64,000 nt of DNA from Thermococcaceae archaeon (GTDB lineage Archaea > Methanobacteriota_B > Thermococci > Thermococcales > Thermococcaceae). The stretch spans positions 62,001 to 126,000 of the forward strand of contig JASGLT010000002.1 in assembly GCA_030156945.1 (NCBI GenBank), in the 5' to 3' direction. Positions 7,310 to 16,553 of the stretch are shown here, piece after piece. A model generated the notes under the pieces. It had not been told where the DNA came from. It did no database searches and saw only the letters and a list, made by a program, of their open reading frames with translations. Position 1 is the stretch's first letter; each line of letters opens with the position of its first letter. The position numbers and the translations under genes were made by a program.

Positions 7310-8389
7310 TCAAACCGCACCAACTTTTTCCAGAACCCTCGGCACTTCCACCGGTTCGAGGGCAGTCTCGACGATGTAGCCCTTCTCAGCTATGACCCTT
7401 CCAACGAGCTCGTCCCTCGTGTAGCCGTCCAGAGTTCTGTCGCCGTAGAACATGAGCTCGGGCAGGAGTAGGACTCCGAGATCCACCTCGGGGAGCTTTC
7501 TCACTTCCCTCAGCACGTCCCTGCCAGTTAAGAGGCCCGCAGTCCCGATGTTGCCGCCGAAGAACTCGTTTTTGACGGCCACCACTGGAATCCTCGGGAA
7601 GAGCCTCCTCAGCTCCAGATAGGCCAGCTCGCCCGTGAAGATGTACACTGGAAGCTCTGGTTCGATTTCAAAGGGTTCAACATCAAGCCTGAACTCCCCG
7701 AGGAGTGCCTTGAATATGGGGGGAATGACGACCTTTATCTCAAGCTCATCGTCCTTTTTGAGGGCTGTCTCCTTCACGAAGAGGAGCTCTTCCCTTGTGA
7801 GTGGTCTAACGTTTCGGTTGTATCTTGTGACTCCAATAGGAAAGAGCCTGACCTCGGCAACGCCCATTGAATTAAGGTCTTCGATTATCTCTCCGATGTC
7901 GTCCACGTTGTATCCGGGAGTGAGGATTATGTCCGCGATGACCCTGAAGTGCTCGCTGGCCATCGGCAGAAGGTCTATTAGCCGAGAAGCGAGCGGCGTC
8001 CTCATCAGGGCGATCCTCTTCTCCTTCTTCGTCGTGTGGACGGAGATTTGAATCTCATCCAGGCCAGCGTTGTAGAGGCTCTCTATCCTCTTCTCGTCGA
8101 AGCCGACGTTTCCGGCTGTATCTGTAACGCGCTTCCACAGCTCGGGATAGTGCTCGCTGACGTAGGCTATCCTCTTCTCAAGCTCCGGGTCGTTGAGCGT
8201 GTCGTGGAAAGAAACTCGGTATATCATCTCGGGAGGGTTCTGGCGGAGGTAGCAGAAAAGGCAGTAGCTCCCGCAAGGCCCGGCCTTGCTCGAAGGGGGT
8301 ATAACGACGAGGTCGTCCCTCTCGTCAACTCCGTCAAGTTCGTACTTGGTTATCATCCTAAGCCTGAAGTCTTCCGTAAACTCGAACAT
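7310..8389 (-). CDS. Radical SAM protein with DUF512-type C-terminus
   Basis: A 359-residue Fe-S enzyme. The radical SAM cluster cysteines are C39, C43 and C46 (CGSYCLFC, CxxxCxxC). A TIM-barrel core follows with the segments [10 protein letters not shown] and [17 protein letters not shown]. The C-terminus carries [20 protein letters not shown], the signature of the DUF512 family found in bacterial and archaeal putative Fe-S oxidoreductases. Substrate and product are unknown. It is divergent from the AK6 gene. The start ATG follows a short leader. Confidence 0.85.
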   Translation of the reverse strand: MFEFTEDFRLRMITKYELDGVDERDDLVVIPPSSKAGPCGSYCLFCYLRQNPPEMIYRVSFHDTLNDPELEKRIAYVSEHYPELWKRVTDTAGNVGFDEKRIESLYNAGLDEIQISVHTTKKEKRIALMRTPLASRLIDLLPMASEHFRVIADIILTPGYNVDDIGEIIEDLNSMGVAEVRLFPIGVTRYNRNVRPLTREELLFVKETALKKDDELEIKVVIPPIFKALLGEFRLDVEPFEIEPELPVYIFTGELAYLELRRLFPRIPVVAVKNEFFGGNIGTAGLLTGRDVLREVRKLPEVDLGVLLLPELMFYGDRTLDGYTRDELVGRVIAEKGYIVETALEPVEVPRVLEKVGAV

Positions 8390-8448
8390 GTTCTAAGTGG
8401 TGGAGTCTGGTTTAAAAAGCTTTGAGGAGAAGAACGGATGGTGGTAGC

Positions 8449-8982
8449 ATGATAATCGCCGTAACGGGAACGCCCGGAGTTGGTAAGACGACCGTATCAA
8501 AGCTTCTGGCTGAAAAGCTTGGTTACGAATACGTTAACCTTAGGGAATACGCCCTTGGGAAGGGCATAGGCGAGATGAAGGGTGACGAGCTTGAGGTTGA
8601 GGTCGATGAGCTGGCCTATAACTTTGAGAAGGATTTCAAGGGCAAAAACGTCGTCGTGGATGGCCACCTGAGTCACTTCCTCAACTCGGATCTGGTAATA
8701 GTCCTAAGGGCGAACCCTAAGCTGATAGCCGAGAGGCTGAAGGAGAGGGGCTACAGCAGGGAGAAGCTCGGGGAAAACGTCGAGGCCGAGCTCGTTGATG
8801 TAATCCTCGTCGAGGCGCTTGAGGAGAACGAGAACGTTATCGAGGTGGACACGACGGGGAAAACACCCGAAGAGGTCGTGGAAGAGATACTGAACCTCAT
8901 ACAGAAAGGGGTCAGAAGAAGGGTCGGCATAGTGGACTGGAGCGAGGTCTACGACGAGGTCTTGCCCTATCTGCGCCTTTGA
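8449..8982 (+). CDS. AK6/Fap7-type adenylate kinase, ribosome maturation factor
   Basis: A small P-loop kinase of the AK6 (Fap7/hCINAP) family. The Walker A motif GTPGVGKTT sits at residues 7-15, there is a short NMP-binding and lid region, and [10 protein letters not shown] is characteristic of the family. In eukaryotes and archaea this ATPase binds the ribosomal protein uS11 and helps the final small-subunit rRNA maturation. The ATG at 8449 is chosen over a TTG at 8422 because GGTGGT lies just before it and a TATA element (GTTTAAAAAG, about 8410) lies about 30 bases further up. Its 3' end overlaps the convergent Nob1 gene by 16 bases. Confidence 0.9.
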   Translation: MIIAVTGTPGVGKTTVSKLLAEKLGYEYVNLREYALGKGIGEMKGDELEVEVDELAYNFEKDFKGKNVVVDGHLSHFLNSDLVIVLRANPKLIAERLKERGYSREKLGENVEAELVDVILVEALEENENVIEVDTTGKTPEEVVEEILNLIQKGVRRRVGIVDWSEVYDEVLPYLRL

Positions 8983-9485
8983 GATCTTCTCTTCCGTTTC
9001 TTCTTCGGTATTAGTCTTACTGGACTCCCGCAGTCGGGACAAATCCCTTCCGACGGCATCTCCTCGAACTTCTTTCCACAGCCTATGCAGATGTAGTTCC
9101 AGCGGATGACCCTTTTTATCCCGCGCTTTAGGGTTCTGAACTCGATTCCCAGCGTTCTAGCAATGTTCTGGAGGTTGTAGTCGTCGGTGAGGAGGACTCC
9201 GTTCACCTCATAGGCCAGCGCTAGGACTTCGATGTCGGCCTCGCTAAGCTCTCCGAGCTCGCCCGTCTTCTTTGCCGCTTCTTTGGCTGCTTCTATGCTC
9301 TCCCTCGACGGAAGAACCACCCTGACCTTGCCCGCGCTGATGAGCCCCTCAAGAAAGAGCCTCGACTCCGGGTCTTTGACTTCTTCAACGACACCTGGAG
9401 TAGTCAGGCCTTCCACATCCGCTCCCTGGATGAAGAAGGCAGAGTCTATGACCGCTTTTTTCGTCCGTTCCTTTTCATCGCCCAT
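8967..9485 (-). CDS. Endonuclease Nob1 (16S rRNA 3'-end maturation)
   Basis: An N-terminal PIN nuclease domain (D14 in VIDSAF, acidic residues near E34, D84 and D101) is followed by a C-terminal zinc ribbon (C133, C136, C149, C152) and a very basic tail. This is the Nob1 layout. The enzyme cleaves pre-16S rRNA at its mature 3' end. It faces the AK6 gene, whose product acts in the same late step of small-subunit assembly, and the two 3' ends overlap. The length (172 residues) is normal for archaeal Nob1. Confidence 0.92.
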   Translation of the reverse strand: MGDEKERTKKAVIDSAFFIQGADVEGLTTPGVVEEVKDPESRLFLEGLISAGKVRVVLPSRESIEAAKEAAKKTGELGELSEADIEVLALAYEVNGVLLTDDYNLQNIARTLGIEFRTLKRGIKRVIRWNYICIGCGKKFEEMPSEGICPDCGSPVRLIPKKKRKRRSQRRR

Positions 9486-9544
9486 AATGAAACCTTGAAG
9501 AAAGGCTTTTTTAGATTTGCGTCGAAATGGAGTTGGTGAGGAAT

Positions 9545-10312
9545 GTGAAGGTCGACCTCAACGCCGACCTCGGCGAGAGCTTTGGGAGATACAAGCTCGG
9601 CCTCGACGAGGAAGTTATGAACTACATCACCTCGGCGAACGTCGCTACCGGCTGGCATGCGGGAGACCCTCTCGTCATGAGGAAGACGGTAAAGCTCGCG
9701 AAGGAGAAAGGTGTAGCCGTTGGCGCTCATCCGGGCTACCCAGACCTTCTCGGCTTCGGCAGGAGGTACATGAAGCTCACTCCAGAGGAAGCGAGGAACT
9801 ACGTCCTCTACCAGGTGGGGGCTCTCTACGCCTTTGTAAGAGCCGAAGGCCTGGAGCTCCAGCACGTTAAACCTCACGGCGCCCTCTACAACGCCCTTGT
9901 GAAGGAAGAGGAGCTCACTCGCGGGGTAATCGAGGGAATGGTGGACTTTGACAAAAACCTGATCTTCGTAACGCTCTCTGGCTCACGGGCGGCGGAGATT
10001 GCTGAGGAGATGGGCGTTAAGGTTGCCCACGAGGTTTTCGCAGACAGGGCCTACAACCCGGACGGAACTCTCGTCTCAAGAGCAAAGCCGGGGGCGGTCA
10101 TCCACGACAGGGAGGAAATAGCCGAGCGCGTGATTTCGATGGTCAAGGACGGCGGCGTTAAGGCAATCAACGGTGAGTGGGTCGAGCTGAAAGTAGATAC
10201 CATCTGCCTCCACGGGGACAACCCGAAAGCTGTAGAGATAGCCGCGCACATCAGAAAAGTGCTGGAGGAGGAGGGCGTTAAGATAGTGCCGATGAGGGAG
10301 GTCGTCCGTTAA
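9545..10312 (+). CDS. pxpA: 5-oxoprolinase subunit A (LamB/YcsF family)
   Basis: A LamB/YcsF family protein. The N-terminal [12 protein letters not shown], the [10 protein letters not shown] motif, [15 protein letters not shown] and [10 protein letters not shown] are diagnostic. With PxpB and PxpC it forms the ATP-dependent prokaryotic 5-oxoprolinase that opens pyroglutamate to glutamate, a damaged-metabolite repair reaction. An ATG at 9527 in frame gives six extra residues. The GTG at 9545 gives the family-typical [14 protein letters not shown] and has GGTGAGG upstream, though close. The pxpBC genes follow only after an inserted toxin-antitoxin pair. Confidence 0.92.
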   Translation: MKVDLNADLGESFGRYKLGLDEEVMNYITSANVATGWHAGDPLVMRKTVKLAKEKGVAVGAHPGYPDLLGFGRRYMKLTPEEARNYVLYQVGALYAFVRAEGLELQHVKPHGALYNALVKEEELTRGVIEGMVDFDKNLIFVTLSGSRAAEIAEEMGVKVAHEVFADRAYNPDGTLVSRAKPGAVIHDREEIAERVISMVKDGGVKAINGEWVELKVDTICLHGDNPKAVEIAAHIRKVLEEEGVKIVPMREVVR

Positions 10313-10351
10313 GTTTATGGATGCGTAGAGAAAGGTAGGAATGGTGGGAAA

Positions 10352-10555
10352 ATGGGTGTTATTGAGGCAGTTTATGAAAATGGTGTGTTGAAGCCTCTGA
10401 AGAAACTGACACTTCCAGAAAAGAAACGGGTCAAGATAATAATCCTCGACGAATTCATTAGGGACTTAAACGACGTATTTGGGCTTTTCGAAGAAGACAT
10501 AGACCTTGAGAAGCTCCGGAAGGAGTGGGACAGGGATGTATCTAATAGACACTGA
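10352..10555 (+). CDS. DUF104-type VapB antitoxin
   Basis: A 67-residue protein beginning MGVIEAVYENGVLKPLKKLTLPEKKRVKIII, a close match in pattern to DUF104 (AF2212-like) small beta-barrel antitoxins that precede PIN toxins in archaea. A helical C-terminus (about residues 35-64) would wrap the toxin. Its end overlaps the VapC start by 20 bases. GGTGGG lies upstream of the ATG. The gene sits 40 bases after pxpA. Confidence 0.87.
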   Translation: MGVIEAVYENGVLKPLKKLTLPEKKRVKIIILDEFIRDLNDVFGLFEEDIDLEKLRKEWDRDVSNRH

Positions 10556-10925
10556 CGTAATAATCGACGTTCTTCGAAAGGTCGAGGGCTCAAGGGAGTT
10601 CATCCTCGAACTGGTCAAGGAGGGTGCTTTCATTTCAACAGTAACGATTGCGGAGCTGTTTTCTGGTAGAGACACAAGAGATCCCATAAAACGCGAAAAA
10701 CTCCTTCGCTTTTTGTCCCATTTTGAAGCTTTGCCGGCGACGACTGAAATCGCGGTTCTAGCCGGAGAACTTAGGAGGGACTACGGACTTTCCCTTGGGG
10801 ACGCGATGATAGCGGCCACTTCAACAGTGTACGGCCTCACAATCGCCACGGGAAACGTGAAGCACTTTAGCAGAGTTAGGGATCTTCCAATTTTGGTTCC
10901 ACCGTACAGGAATTCCAAAGGGTGA
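10536..10925 (+). CDS. VapC-type PIN-domain toxin
   Basis: A 129-residue PIN ribonuclease with D5 (LIDTD), E40 (TIAELFSG), D89 (LGDAMIAA) and the LTIATGNVKHF motif, where an Asn replaces the fourth acid as in many VapC proteins. The frame extends upstream to 10506, but the ATG at 10536 after CAGGG gives a standard N-terminus. It is coupled to the DUF104 antitoxin. The pair interrupts the 5-oxoprolinase operon, and pxpB begins four bases after its stop. Confidence 0.88.
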   Translation: MYLIDTDVIIDVLRKVEGSREFILELVKEGAFISTVTIAELFSGRDTRDPIKREKLLRFLSHFEALPATTEIAVLAGELRRDYGLSLGDAMIAATSTVYGLTIATGNVKHFSRVRDLPILVPPYRNSKG

Positions 10926-10929
10926 TACT

Positions 10930-11619
10930 GTGAATATAAAACCCTTCGGCGACTCCGCCCTTCTCATTTCCTTCGGCGAGGTCATAGACGACGAAGTGAA
11001 CGCGAGAGTCCACGCCGTTGCGAGGGCAATTGAGAGAAAAGACTTCGAGTGGCTGGTGGAGGTCGTTCCCGCTTACTCTTCTCTGGCGGTCATCTTCGAT
11101 CCGCTAAAGGTGACTTTCGATGAAGTCAAAAAGGCCGTTGAGCCGTTGCTTGAGGTGAGCGCAGAAGCCTTCAGGGGGAGGAGAATCGAGGTACCCGTCA
11201 TCTACGGGGGTGAACACGGGCCTGATATTGAGTTCGTAGCGGAATACAACGGGCTGAGTGTTGACGATGTCATCGAGATACACTCCGGAAAGACCTACCG
11301 CGTTCACTTCCTCGGCTTCCTTCCAGGGTTTGCCTACCTGAGTCCAGTTGATGAGAGAATAACAACCCCAAGGCTGGAGAGACCGCGTCTAAAAGTTCCT
11401 CCAGGCTCAGTTGGGATAGCTGGAAGGCAGACCGGCATTTATCCGCTCGAAAGCCCTGGCGGCTGGCGCTTAATAGGGAGAACTCCGCTGAAGCTCTTCG
11501 ATCCGAAGAGAGAGCCTCCAACGCTCCTCCAGCCGGGCGATGAGGTTAGGTTCGTGCCGATTGATGAGGAAGAGTTCCGGGAAATCCACAAGGCCGAGTG
11601 GGGGTTAGGGAGTGATTGA
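10930..11619 (+). CDS. pxpB: 5-oxoprolinase subunit B (KipI family)
   Basis: A KipI-like protein of 229 residues. Diagnostic stretches are FGDSALLISFGE at the N-terminus, VHFLGFLPGFAYLSPVDERI in the middle and PPGSVGIAGRQTGIYPLESPGGWRLIGRTP toward the C-terminus. It pairs with PxpC as the allophanate-hydrolase-like half of 5-oxoprolinase. The GTG start follows GGTGAT, and the gene overlaps pxpC by eight bases. Confidence 0.93.
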   Translation: MNIKPFGDSALLISFGEVIDDEVNARVHAVARAIERKDFEWLVEVVPAYSSLAVIFDPLKVTFDEVKKAVEPLLEVSAEAFRGRRIEVPVIYGGEHGPDIEFVAEYNGLSVDDVIEIHSGKTYRVHFLGFLPGFAYLSPVDERITTPRLERPRLKVPPGSVGIAGRQTGIYPLESPGGWRLIGRTPLKLFDPKREPPTLLQPGDEVRFVPIDEEEFREIHKAEWGLGSD

Positions 11620-12634
11620 GCTCCTCAGCGTCCCATCGCTCTTAACCGTTCAGGATGCTGGGCGAACTGGCTACCGAAAGCTCGGCGTTCCGGTCTCGGG
11701 CTTCATGGACGACTTCTCAGCCAGGGTAGCCAACTACCTCGTCGGGAACCCCGGTGATGCACCTCTCCTCGAGTTCCTGCTGGCCGGACCAAAGTTGGAG
11801 TTCAACGCCTCGGCAGTCTTTGCGGTGGTTGGAGACGTTGAAGTCAAACTCAACGGAGCCCCCATAGAACCCTGGATGAGCCACTGGGCAAAGAGGGGGG
11901 ACATTCTCGAAGTCGGCACCTTGAGGAGCGGCCTTTACGGCTACATTGCCTTTGCGGGCGGGATAAAGTGCGAGAGACTTTTAGGGAGCTGTTCGACATA
12001 TCCAAGGGCCGGCCTCGGGAGGCCGCTGAAGGCAGGGGAGAGGCTTAGTATTGGCTACGCTCTCTTAACGGGCAGGGAAGGACGCTTTTTGCCGCCAAAG
12101 CTGAGACCGGACTACTCGCGCAATAAGGTGGAAGTCCGCGTCGTTCTCGGGCCAGATTTGGATCACTTCACCGAGGACGGCATCGAGACCTTTCTGGGCT
12201 CGACTTACACTGTAACGCCCGAAAGCGACAGGATGGGCTACCGGCTGGAGGGGCCGGTTATTGAGCACTCCGAAAAGGGGCCCGACATCGTTACCGGCCC
12301 GCTCGTCCCCGGAAGCGTCCAGGTTCCGGGAAACGGAAGGCCGATAGTGATGATGAAGGACGCTCAAACCACGGGCGGCTACGCGAGGATAGCGACCGTT
12401 ATAAGCACCGACATTCACCTACTCGCCCAGAGCAGGCCTGGGACTAAGGTGAGATTCAGGGAAGTAACTCCAGATGAAGCGCGGGAAACTTTAAGGAGGC
12501 GCGAGAAGACTCTTGAAGCCATTCGGAAGTTTCTCGATGGAGAGATGAGGGCCTATTCGATAAGGGCATTGGAAAAGAGCTTCACGGTATTTTCGGGGCT
12601 GGAAAAAAGGGAAAGGGACTTCCGAAAGTGCTAA
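11612..12634 (+). CDS. pxpC: 5-oxoprolinase subunit C (KipA family)
   Basis: A 340-residue KipA-like protein: TVQDAGRTGYRKLGVPVSGFMD at the N-terminus, then LEFLLAGPKLEF, YIAFAGGI, SDRMGYRLEGP and GPLVPGSVQVPGNGRPIVMMKDAQTTGGYARIATV segments, all typical of PxpC. It completes the 5-oxoprolinase complex. It starts with GTG inside the end of pxpB. The C-terminal 40 residues are helical and slightly longer than the minimal family. It ends 20 bases before a convergent gene. Confidence 0.93.
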   Translation: MIELLSVPSLLTVQDAGRTGYRKLGVPVSGFMDDFSARVANYLVGNPGDAPLLEFLLAGPKLEFNASAVFAVVGDVEVKLNGAPIEPWMSHWAKRGDILEVGTLRSGLYGYIAFAGGIKCERLLGSCSTYPRAGLGRPLKAGERLSIGYALLTGREGRFLPPKLRPDYSRNKVEVRVVLGPDLDHFTEDGIETFLGSTYTVTPESDRMGYRLEGPVIEHSEKGPDIVTGPLVPGSVQVPGNGRPIVMMKDAQTTGGYARIATVISTDIHLLAQSRPGTKVRFREVTPDEARETLRRREKTLEAIRKFLDGEMRAYSIRALEKSFTVFSGLEKRERDFRKC

Positions 12635-12654
12635 TAGAGGTATTCGCATCCTTC

Positions 12655-13089
12655 TTAGTCCTTCTTCCTCATGACCTTGACCAGTTTGTAGGTCTTTCCG
12701 TCACACTCCACGTCCCCAAGTATTTCGATTATTTTCACGCTGTCACCTTCGAACAGCCCTTCCGGCCTGAACAGGTCGGCCTTCTCCCTATCGCTGCAGG
12801 GGGCGAAGTGCAACGTAATAACAGAACCAAGTATTGCCATTCTCGGCTCCACCGCCACCTCTATGCTGGGCTCCACGACTTCCACAACGCGAACCTTGCC
12901 CTCGTGAAGTGGACAGGAGTGGGAGGGCATGCTCCTGACGCGAAGTATTTTGTACCTTCTGCCGGGTTCAAGGTTCCCAACGCACACTCCTGCAAGCTTG
13001 CACGTCTTGCAGGGCTCAGCCGGACCGTAGAATATAAATTCGACTCCAGGTCTTGCCAGTTTTTCCCCTACCAGAGTGATTATTGCCAT
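12655..13089 (-). CDS. UPF0179 family protein
   Basis: A conserved archaeal UPF0179 protein of unknown function, about 144 residues. It begins [27 protein letters not shown] and carries the cysteines [10 protein letters not shown] plus further conserved Cys (HSCPLH, APCSD), suggesting a metal site. A longer frame reaches 13098, but GGAGGTG lies six bases before the ATG at 13089, which fixes the start. It follows egsA on the minus strand with a 21-base gap, so the two are probably co-transcribed. No biochemical role is known to me. Confidence 0.87.
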   Translation of the reverse strand: MAIITLVGEKLARPGVEFIFYGPAEPCKTCKLAGVCVGNLEPGRRYKILRVRSMPSHSCPLHEGKVRVVEVVEPSIEVAVEPRMAILGSVITLHFAPCSDREKADLFRPEGLFEGDSVKIIEILGDVECDGKTYKLVKVMRKKD

Positions 13090-13110
13090 TCCAAACACCT
13101 CCAGTGATGA

Positions 13111-14151
13111 TCATATTACCCCAGTTATTTCGGCGGCCCTTTTTGCCGCTTCACGCGTTAAACCATCCTTTCCAAGTATAGTGTACCTTTCCGGTCTTAT
13201 TTTATGTGCTATAGTAAGGGCCTCGATTATAACCTCTGGGTCGATCCCAAGTTCGTACGCATTAGTTGGAGCCCCTACCTTCTTTAAGGTTTCCCTAATC
13301 CTCTCCCATTTCAGGCCGTGTAAGTAGGCCATTATTATCGTGCCCACTCCAACCTGCTCTCCGTGAAGGGCCGGTTTTGGGGCTATGGCGTCAAGAGCAT
13401 GGCTGAAAAGGTGTTCGGCTCCACTTGCGGGCCTGGATGAACCCGCTATGCTCATGGCAACCCCACCGCTGATGAGCCCCTTGACTACCTTCCTCACGGA
13501 CTCTTCGTTTCCCAGGCGTATTATGTCGGCGTTTTTCATGACCATTTTGGCACTCATAAGCGAGAGCGAAGCGGCGTACTCGCTGTAGTACTCTCCCTTT
13601 ATCCTGTGAGCTAACTGCCAGTCCTTAACAGCCGTTAGGTTGCTTATTATGTCCCCAACGCCTGCGGCAAGGTAGCGGTAGGGGGCGGTTTTGATGACTT
13701 TAACATCGGCGATGACGGCCACTGGTGGCACCGCTTTGAGGGATGTCTTCAGACCGAGATCCTTTATGGATGCGTTCGCGCTAGCTATGCCGTCGTGGGA
13801 GGCCGTTGTGGGGAAGCTGATGAAAGGTCTGCCTGTTTTGAAAGAGGAGAACTTCACAACGTCTATTATACTCCCTCCGCCCACGGCCACAAGCCACTCT
13901 ACCGCCTCATCTTCGACTTTCTCGATGACCTTTTTGACTTCAGCCATCGTTGCACCCTTCACAGTGAGCGATACAACATCGAATTCGCTTTTGAGGCTGA
14001 CTTCAACGTCCTTCCCTGCTATCTCCTTTGTCTTGGGACCGTACACAACAAGGGCCTTCTCTCCAAGCATGAGCCTTTTGGCAACGTTTAAAACCTCTCC
14101 CTTTAGATTCTCGCCAAGTAGTACCTCCCTCGGCAGTTGCATTAGGTGCAT
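13111..14151 (-). CDS. egsA: sn-Glycerol-1-phosphate dehydrogenase
   Basis: The NAD(P)-dependent enzyme that reduces dihydroxyacetone phosphate to sn-glycerol-1-phosphate, fixing the stereochemistry of archaeal membrane lipids. A Rossmann-like N-terminal domain with AVGGGSIIDVVK and FPTTASHDGIASANAS is followed by a metal-binding helical domain (SSRPASGAEHLFSHAL, PALHGEQVGVG) with the expected Asp and His ligands. The 346-residue length is normal. The ATG at 14151 follows GGGATGA. It leads a minus-strand unit with UPF0179. Confidence 0.95.
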   Translation of the reverse strand: MHLMQLPREVLLGENLKGEVLNVAKRLMLGEKALVVYGPKTKEIAGKDVEVSLKSEFDVVSLTVKGATMAEVKKVIEKVEDEAVEWLVAVGGGSIIDVVKFSSFKTGRPFISFPTTASHDGIASANASIKDLGLKTSLKAVPPVAVIADVKVIKTAPYRYLAAGVGDIISNLTAVKDWQLAHRIKGEYYSEYAASLSLMSAKMVMKNADIIRLGNEESVRKVVKGLISGGVAMSIAGSSRPASGAEHLFSHALDAIAPKPALHGEQVGVGTIIMAYLHGLKWERIRETLKKVGAPTNAYELGIDPEVIIEALTIAHKIRPERYTILGKDGLTREAAKRAAEITGVI

Positions 14152-14223
14152 CTCTCATCCCCTACTTCTCATAGGGGTGGGAAAAGCTTTAAGGCTATCG
14201 GAAGAATGGCTTATGGTGGTTAA

Positions 14224-15036
14224 ATGGGACTAACCGAGTTCTTTTACGAATACTTTGTAGCCCCCATAAAGGAGAACACAGGCTACAATCCGGTGAACAC
14301 CTTTGTTTACGGTGTAATCCTTGCGGTGGCTGTTTTTCTCCTTTACAGGCTTCTCAAGCGCATGGGGATTAGTGTGAACGAGCGTTTCTTCCGGGCTCTG
14401 ATGCCCTATATAATCCTCGGTCCTCTCCTGAGGAGCATGACCGACGTCGGAATACTCCCAAGAACTTACCTCACTGTGAGTCCCGGAGCTTACTTTGTGA
14501 TAGCCGGTTTTGCAATAGCCTCGCTCTACGTAGTTTGGAAAAACGTTGGGGTCGGGGAAAAACTCTACTCGCTCTATTTTGAGTTCGGACTCATCCTGCT
14601 CGCTGGGCTTGTCTTTATCCTCCTGATAAACGCGGAAAAAGTTAGCGTGAACTTAAAAGTCCTGGCATATTTTATTCCGGCCCTAATCGGTGCTGAAGCT
14701 GTTGTGTGGCTGCTCTCAAAGAAAATTCAGCTTATAAGGGGCAACTCCATCCTGTTTTACACTCACTTCTACGACGCCACAACGACCTTCATCGGGATTG
14801 ACTTCTTTGGGTTCTGGGAACAGCACGTTCTCGCTAGGTGGCTCATAGACCTCACGGGAACCGCTGCAACGATGTATCTTGAGAAATTTATAGTGCTTCT
14901 TCCGGTCGTGTGGGCACTGGATAGGGTTCTTAAAGATGAGGATCCAGACCTGATAAATTTCGTAAAATTGGCAGTATTCATCCTTGGCTTTGGGCCGGGG
15001 ACGAGAAACCTTCTTATTATGCTGATGGGGGGATGA
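14224..15036 (+). CDS. DUF63 family integral membrane protein (copy 1)
   Basis: A 270-residue protein with about seven to eight transmembrane helices. DUF63 landmarks are GYNPVNTFVYGVILA near the N-terminus, RALMPYIILGPLLRSMTDVG, THFYDATTTFIGIDFFGFWEQHVLARW and the C-terminal ILGFGPGTRNLLIMLMGG. It is a paralogue of the protein at 34894-35688. Function is unknown. It overlaps the start of the IMPase gene (ATGA), and the rhomboid gene follows, giving a three-gene operon. Confidence 0.9.
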   Translation: MGLTEFFYEYFVAPIKENTGYNPVNTFVYGVILAVAVFLLYRLLKRMGISVNERFFRALMPYIILGPLLRSMTDVGILPRTYLTVSPGAYFVIAGFAIASLYVVWKNVGVGEKLYSLYFEFGLILLAGLVFILLINAEKVSVNLKVLAYFIPALIGAEAVVWLLSKKIQLIRGNSILFYTHFYDATTTFIGIDFFGFWEQHVLARWLIDLTGTAATMYLEKFIVLLPVVWALDRVLKDEDPDLINFVKLAVFILGFGPGTRNLLIMLMGG

Positions 15037-15809
15037 AAATGGAGACGTCATGGAGCGAACTCTCGTTTGATATAGCGAAAGAGATAGAGAAGCAGATAAT
15101 GCCCCTTTTTGGCAAAGAAGAGGCTGGAAAGGTTGTTGGAACCAACGTAAGTGGTGACGTTACAGATTATGTGGACAGGGTATCTGAGAACGTTGTAATA
15201 TCCCGGCTTTCTCCTCTTGGCATCAACATCATCAGCGAGGAGAAGGGATTCATCGACAATGGTGGGGAGTATACAGCTATAGTAGACCCAGTGGATGGAT
15301 CCTACAATTTTGTCTCTGGGATACCGGTTTTTGGATTTAGTTTTGCCATTTTCAAGGGGAATAGGCCGATTTACGGCTCAATATACGAGTTCATCACTGG
15401 GAACTTCTACGAAGGCATTCCGGACAACGGGGCTTTCATGAACGGAGAAAGAATCCGGGTGAGGAAACCAGAAAAGGGGAAGGAGGCCCTGAGCTTTTAC
15501 AGCAGGGGCGAGTTTCCGGAGCTGGTTAATAAAGTTAAAAGGATTCGGGTTCTTGGGGCTATAGCAGTTGAGCTCGCTTACCTGGCCAGGGGGGCCCTCG
15601 ACGGCGTTGTGGATGTGAGAAACTACGTGAGGTACACCGACATAGCGGCCGGGGTGATAATAGCGAGGGAGGCTGGAGCCATAATAACCGACGATAGTGG
15701 AAAAGAAATCAAGCTGCGGCTAAACGCAACCGAAAAGACAAACATAGTGGCCGTTAACGATCAAGAGCTCCTCAAAATGGTGTTAGAGGTGATTGAACGT
15801 GGAAATTGA
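15033..15809 (+). CDS. Inositol monophosphatase / fructose-1,6-bisphosphatase
   Basis: A Mg-dependent sugar phosphatase of the archaeal bifunctional IMPase/FBPase family (258 residues). Metal-binding motifs are ISEEKG (Glu pair), DPVDGSYNFVSGIP and the C-terminal YTDIAAGVIIAREAGAI. The family hydrolyses inositol-1-phosphate and fructose-1,6-bisphosphate, linking it to di-myo-inositol phosphate osmolyte synthesis and gluconeogenesis. A second ATG at 15039 has GGGGGG six bases before it and is an alternative start. Translation is coupled to the DUF63 gene. Confidence 0.9.
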   Translation: MKMETSWSELSFDIAKEIEKQIMPLFGKEEAGKVVGTNVSGDVTDYVDRVSENVVISRLSPLGINIISEEKGFIDNGGEYTAIVDPVDGSYNFVSGIPVFGFSFAIFKGNRPIYGSIYEFITGNFYEGIPDNGAFMNGERIRVRKPEKGKEALSFYSRGEFPELVNKVKRIRVLGAIAVELAYLARGALDGVVDVRNYVRYTDIAAGVIIAREAGAIITDDSGKEIKLRLNATEKTNIVAVNDQELLKMVLEVIERGN

Positions 15810-16413
15810 CAGGTTCGTAGCCCGGAATGGAAGGATGACCTCGGCACTCTTTTTTGTGAACATAGGGGTGTACGTTCTTGAAGCGGTCCTCAGCCGCAAT
15901 CCCCTCTTCATAAGCACGGCCGTTCTCCTTCGGTGGGGCCAGTGGAACTACGCAGTTATCCACTACGGCTGGTGGTGGCAGTTATTCACTGCAATGTTTG
16001 TGCACGTTAACCTGATTCACCTGGCCTTCAATACCTACTTCCTCCTGATAATCGGCAGGCAAGTTGAGGCCGCTCTCGGATCCAGGAGACTGCTCGGGAT
16101 ATACCTGATTTCCGGCCTAACTGGAAACCTGCTTACACTCCTATTCCTGCCCCCGAATTCAGTTAGCGCTGGGGCCAGTGGTGCCCTCTTTGGAATGGTT
16201 GGGACCCTCATAGTAATGATGGGCGTTATAGGAGGGGACGTTCAGAGGGCGATCCTGAACGCTTTAATTCTCTTCCTGATAAACAGCATATTCCCAGGGG
16301 TTAACGCGGTGGCTCACTTCGGGGGGCTTGCAGTTGGTGCTGCTCTGGGATACTATTACGGCAAGAAGGCCAGGAGGAGAATCCTCGCCATGTATTATGG
16401 ATACCTGCCATGA
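15799..16413 (+). CDS. Rhomboid family intramembrane serine protease
   Basis: A compact six-helix rhomboid. HVNLIHLAFNTYFLL corresponds to the conserved HxxxHxxxN stretch of helix 2, the catalytic serine is in GASGALFGMVG, and the catalytic histidine in VAHFGGLAVGAALG. It cleaves membrane helices of unknown client proteins. The frame extends to a TTG at 15793, but GAGGTGA six bases before the GTG at 15799 fixes that start. The gene overlaps the end of the IMPase gene. Confidence 0.93.
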   Translation: MEIDRFVARNGRMTSALFFVNIGVYVLEAVLSRNPLFISTAVLLRWGQWNYAVIHYGWWWQLFTAMFVHVNLIHLAFNTYFLLIIGRQVEAALGSRRLLGIYLISGLTGNLLTLLFLPPNSVSAGASGALFGMVGTLIVMMGVIGGDVQRAILNALILFLINSIFPGVNAVAHFGGLAVGAALGYYYGKKARRRILAMYYGYLP

Positions 16414-16428
16414 GGAATTCAAAAAAGC

Positions 16429-16516
16429 TGGTGCGGGGGCGGGGATTTGAACCCCGGAACCCCTACGGGACGGGACCCTCAATCCCGCGCCTTTGACCAG
16501 GCTCGGCAACCCCCGC
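16429..16516 (-). tRNA. tRNA-Leu(GAG)
   Basis: On the minus strand the acceptor GCGGGGG pairs with CCCCCGC, followed by discriminator A and an encoded CCA. The anticodon stem CGGGA/TCCCG closes the loop TTGAGGG, anticodon GAG. The long variable arm fits the class II tRNA-Leu fold. The T loop GGTTCAAATCC is canonical. A TATA-like ATTTATAAAT lies about 35 bases upstream. Confidence 0.95.
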
Positions 16517-16553
16517 GTTGCCAAAGTATAACGCTCTGGTGCATTTATAAATT

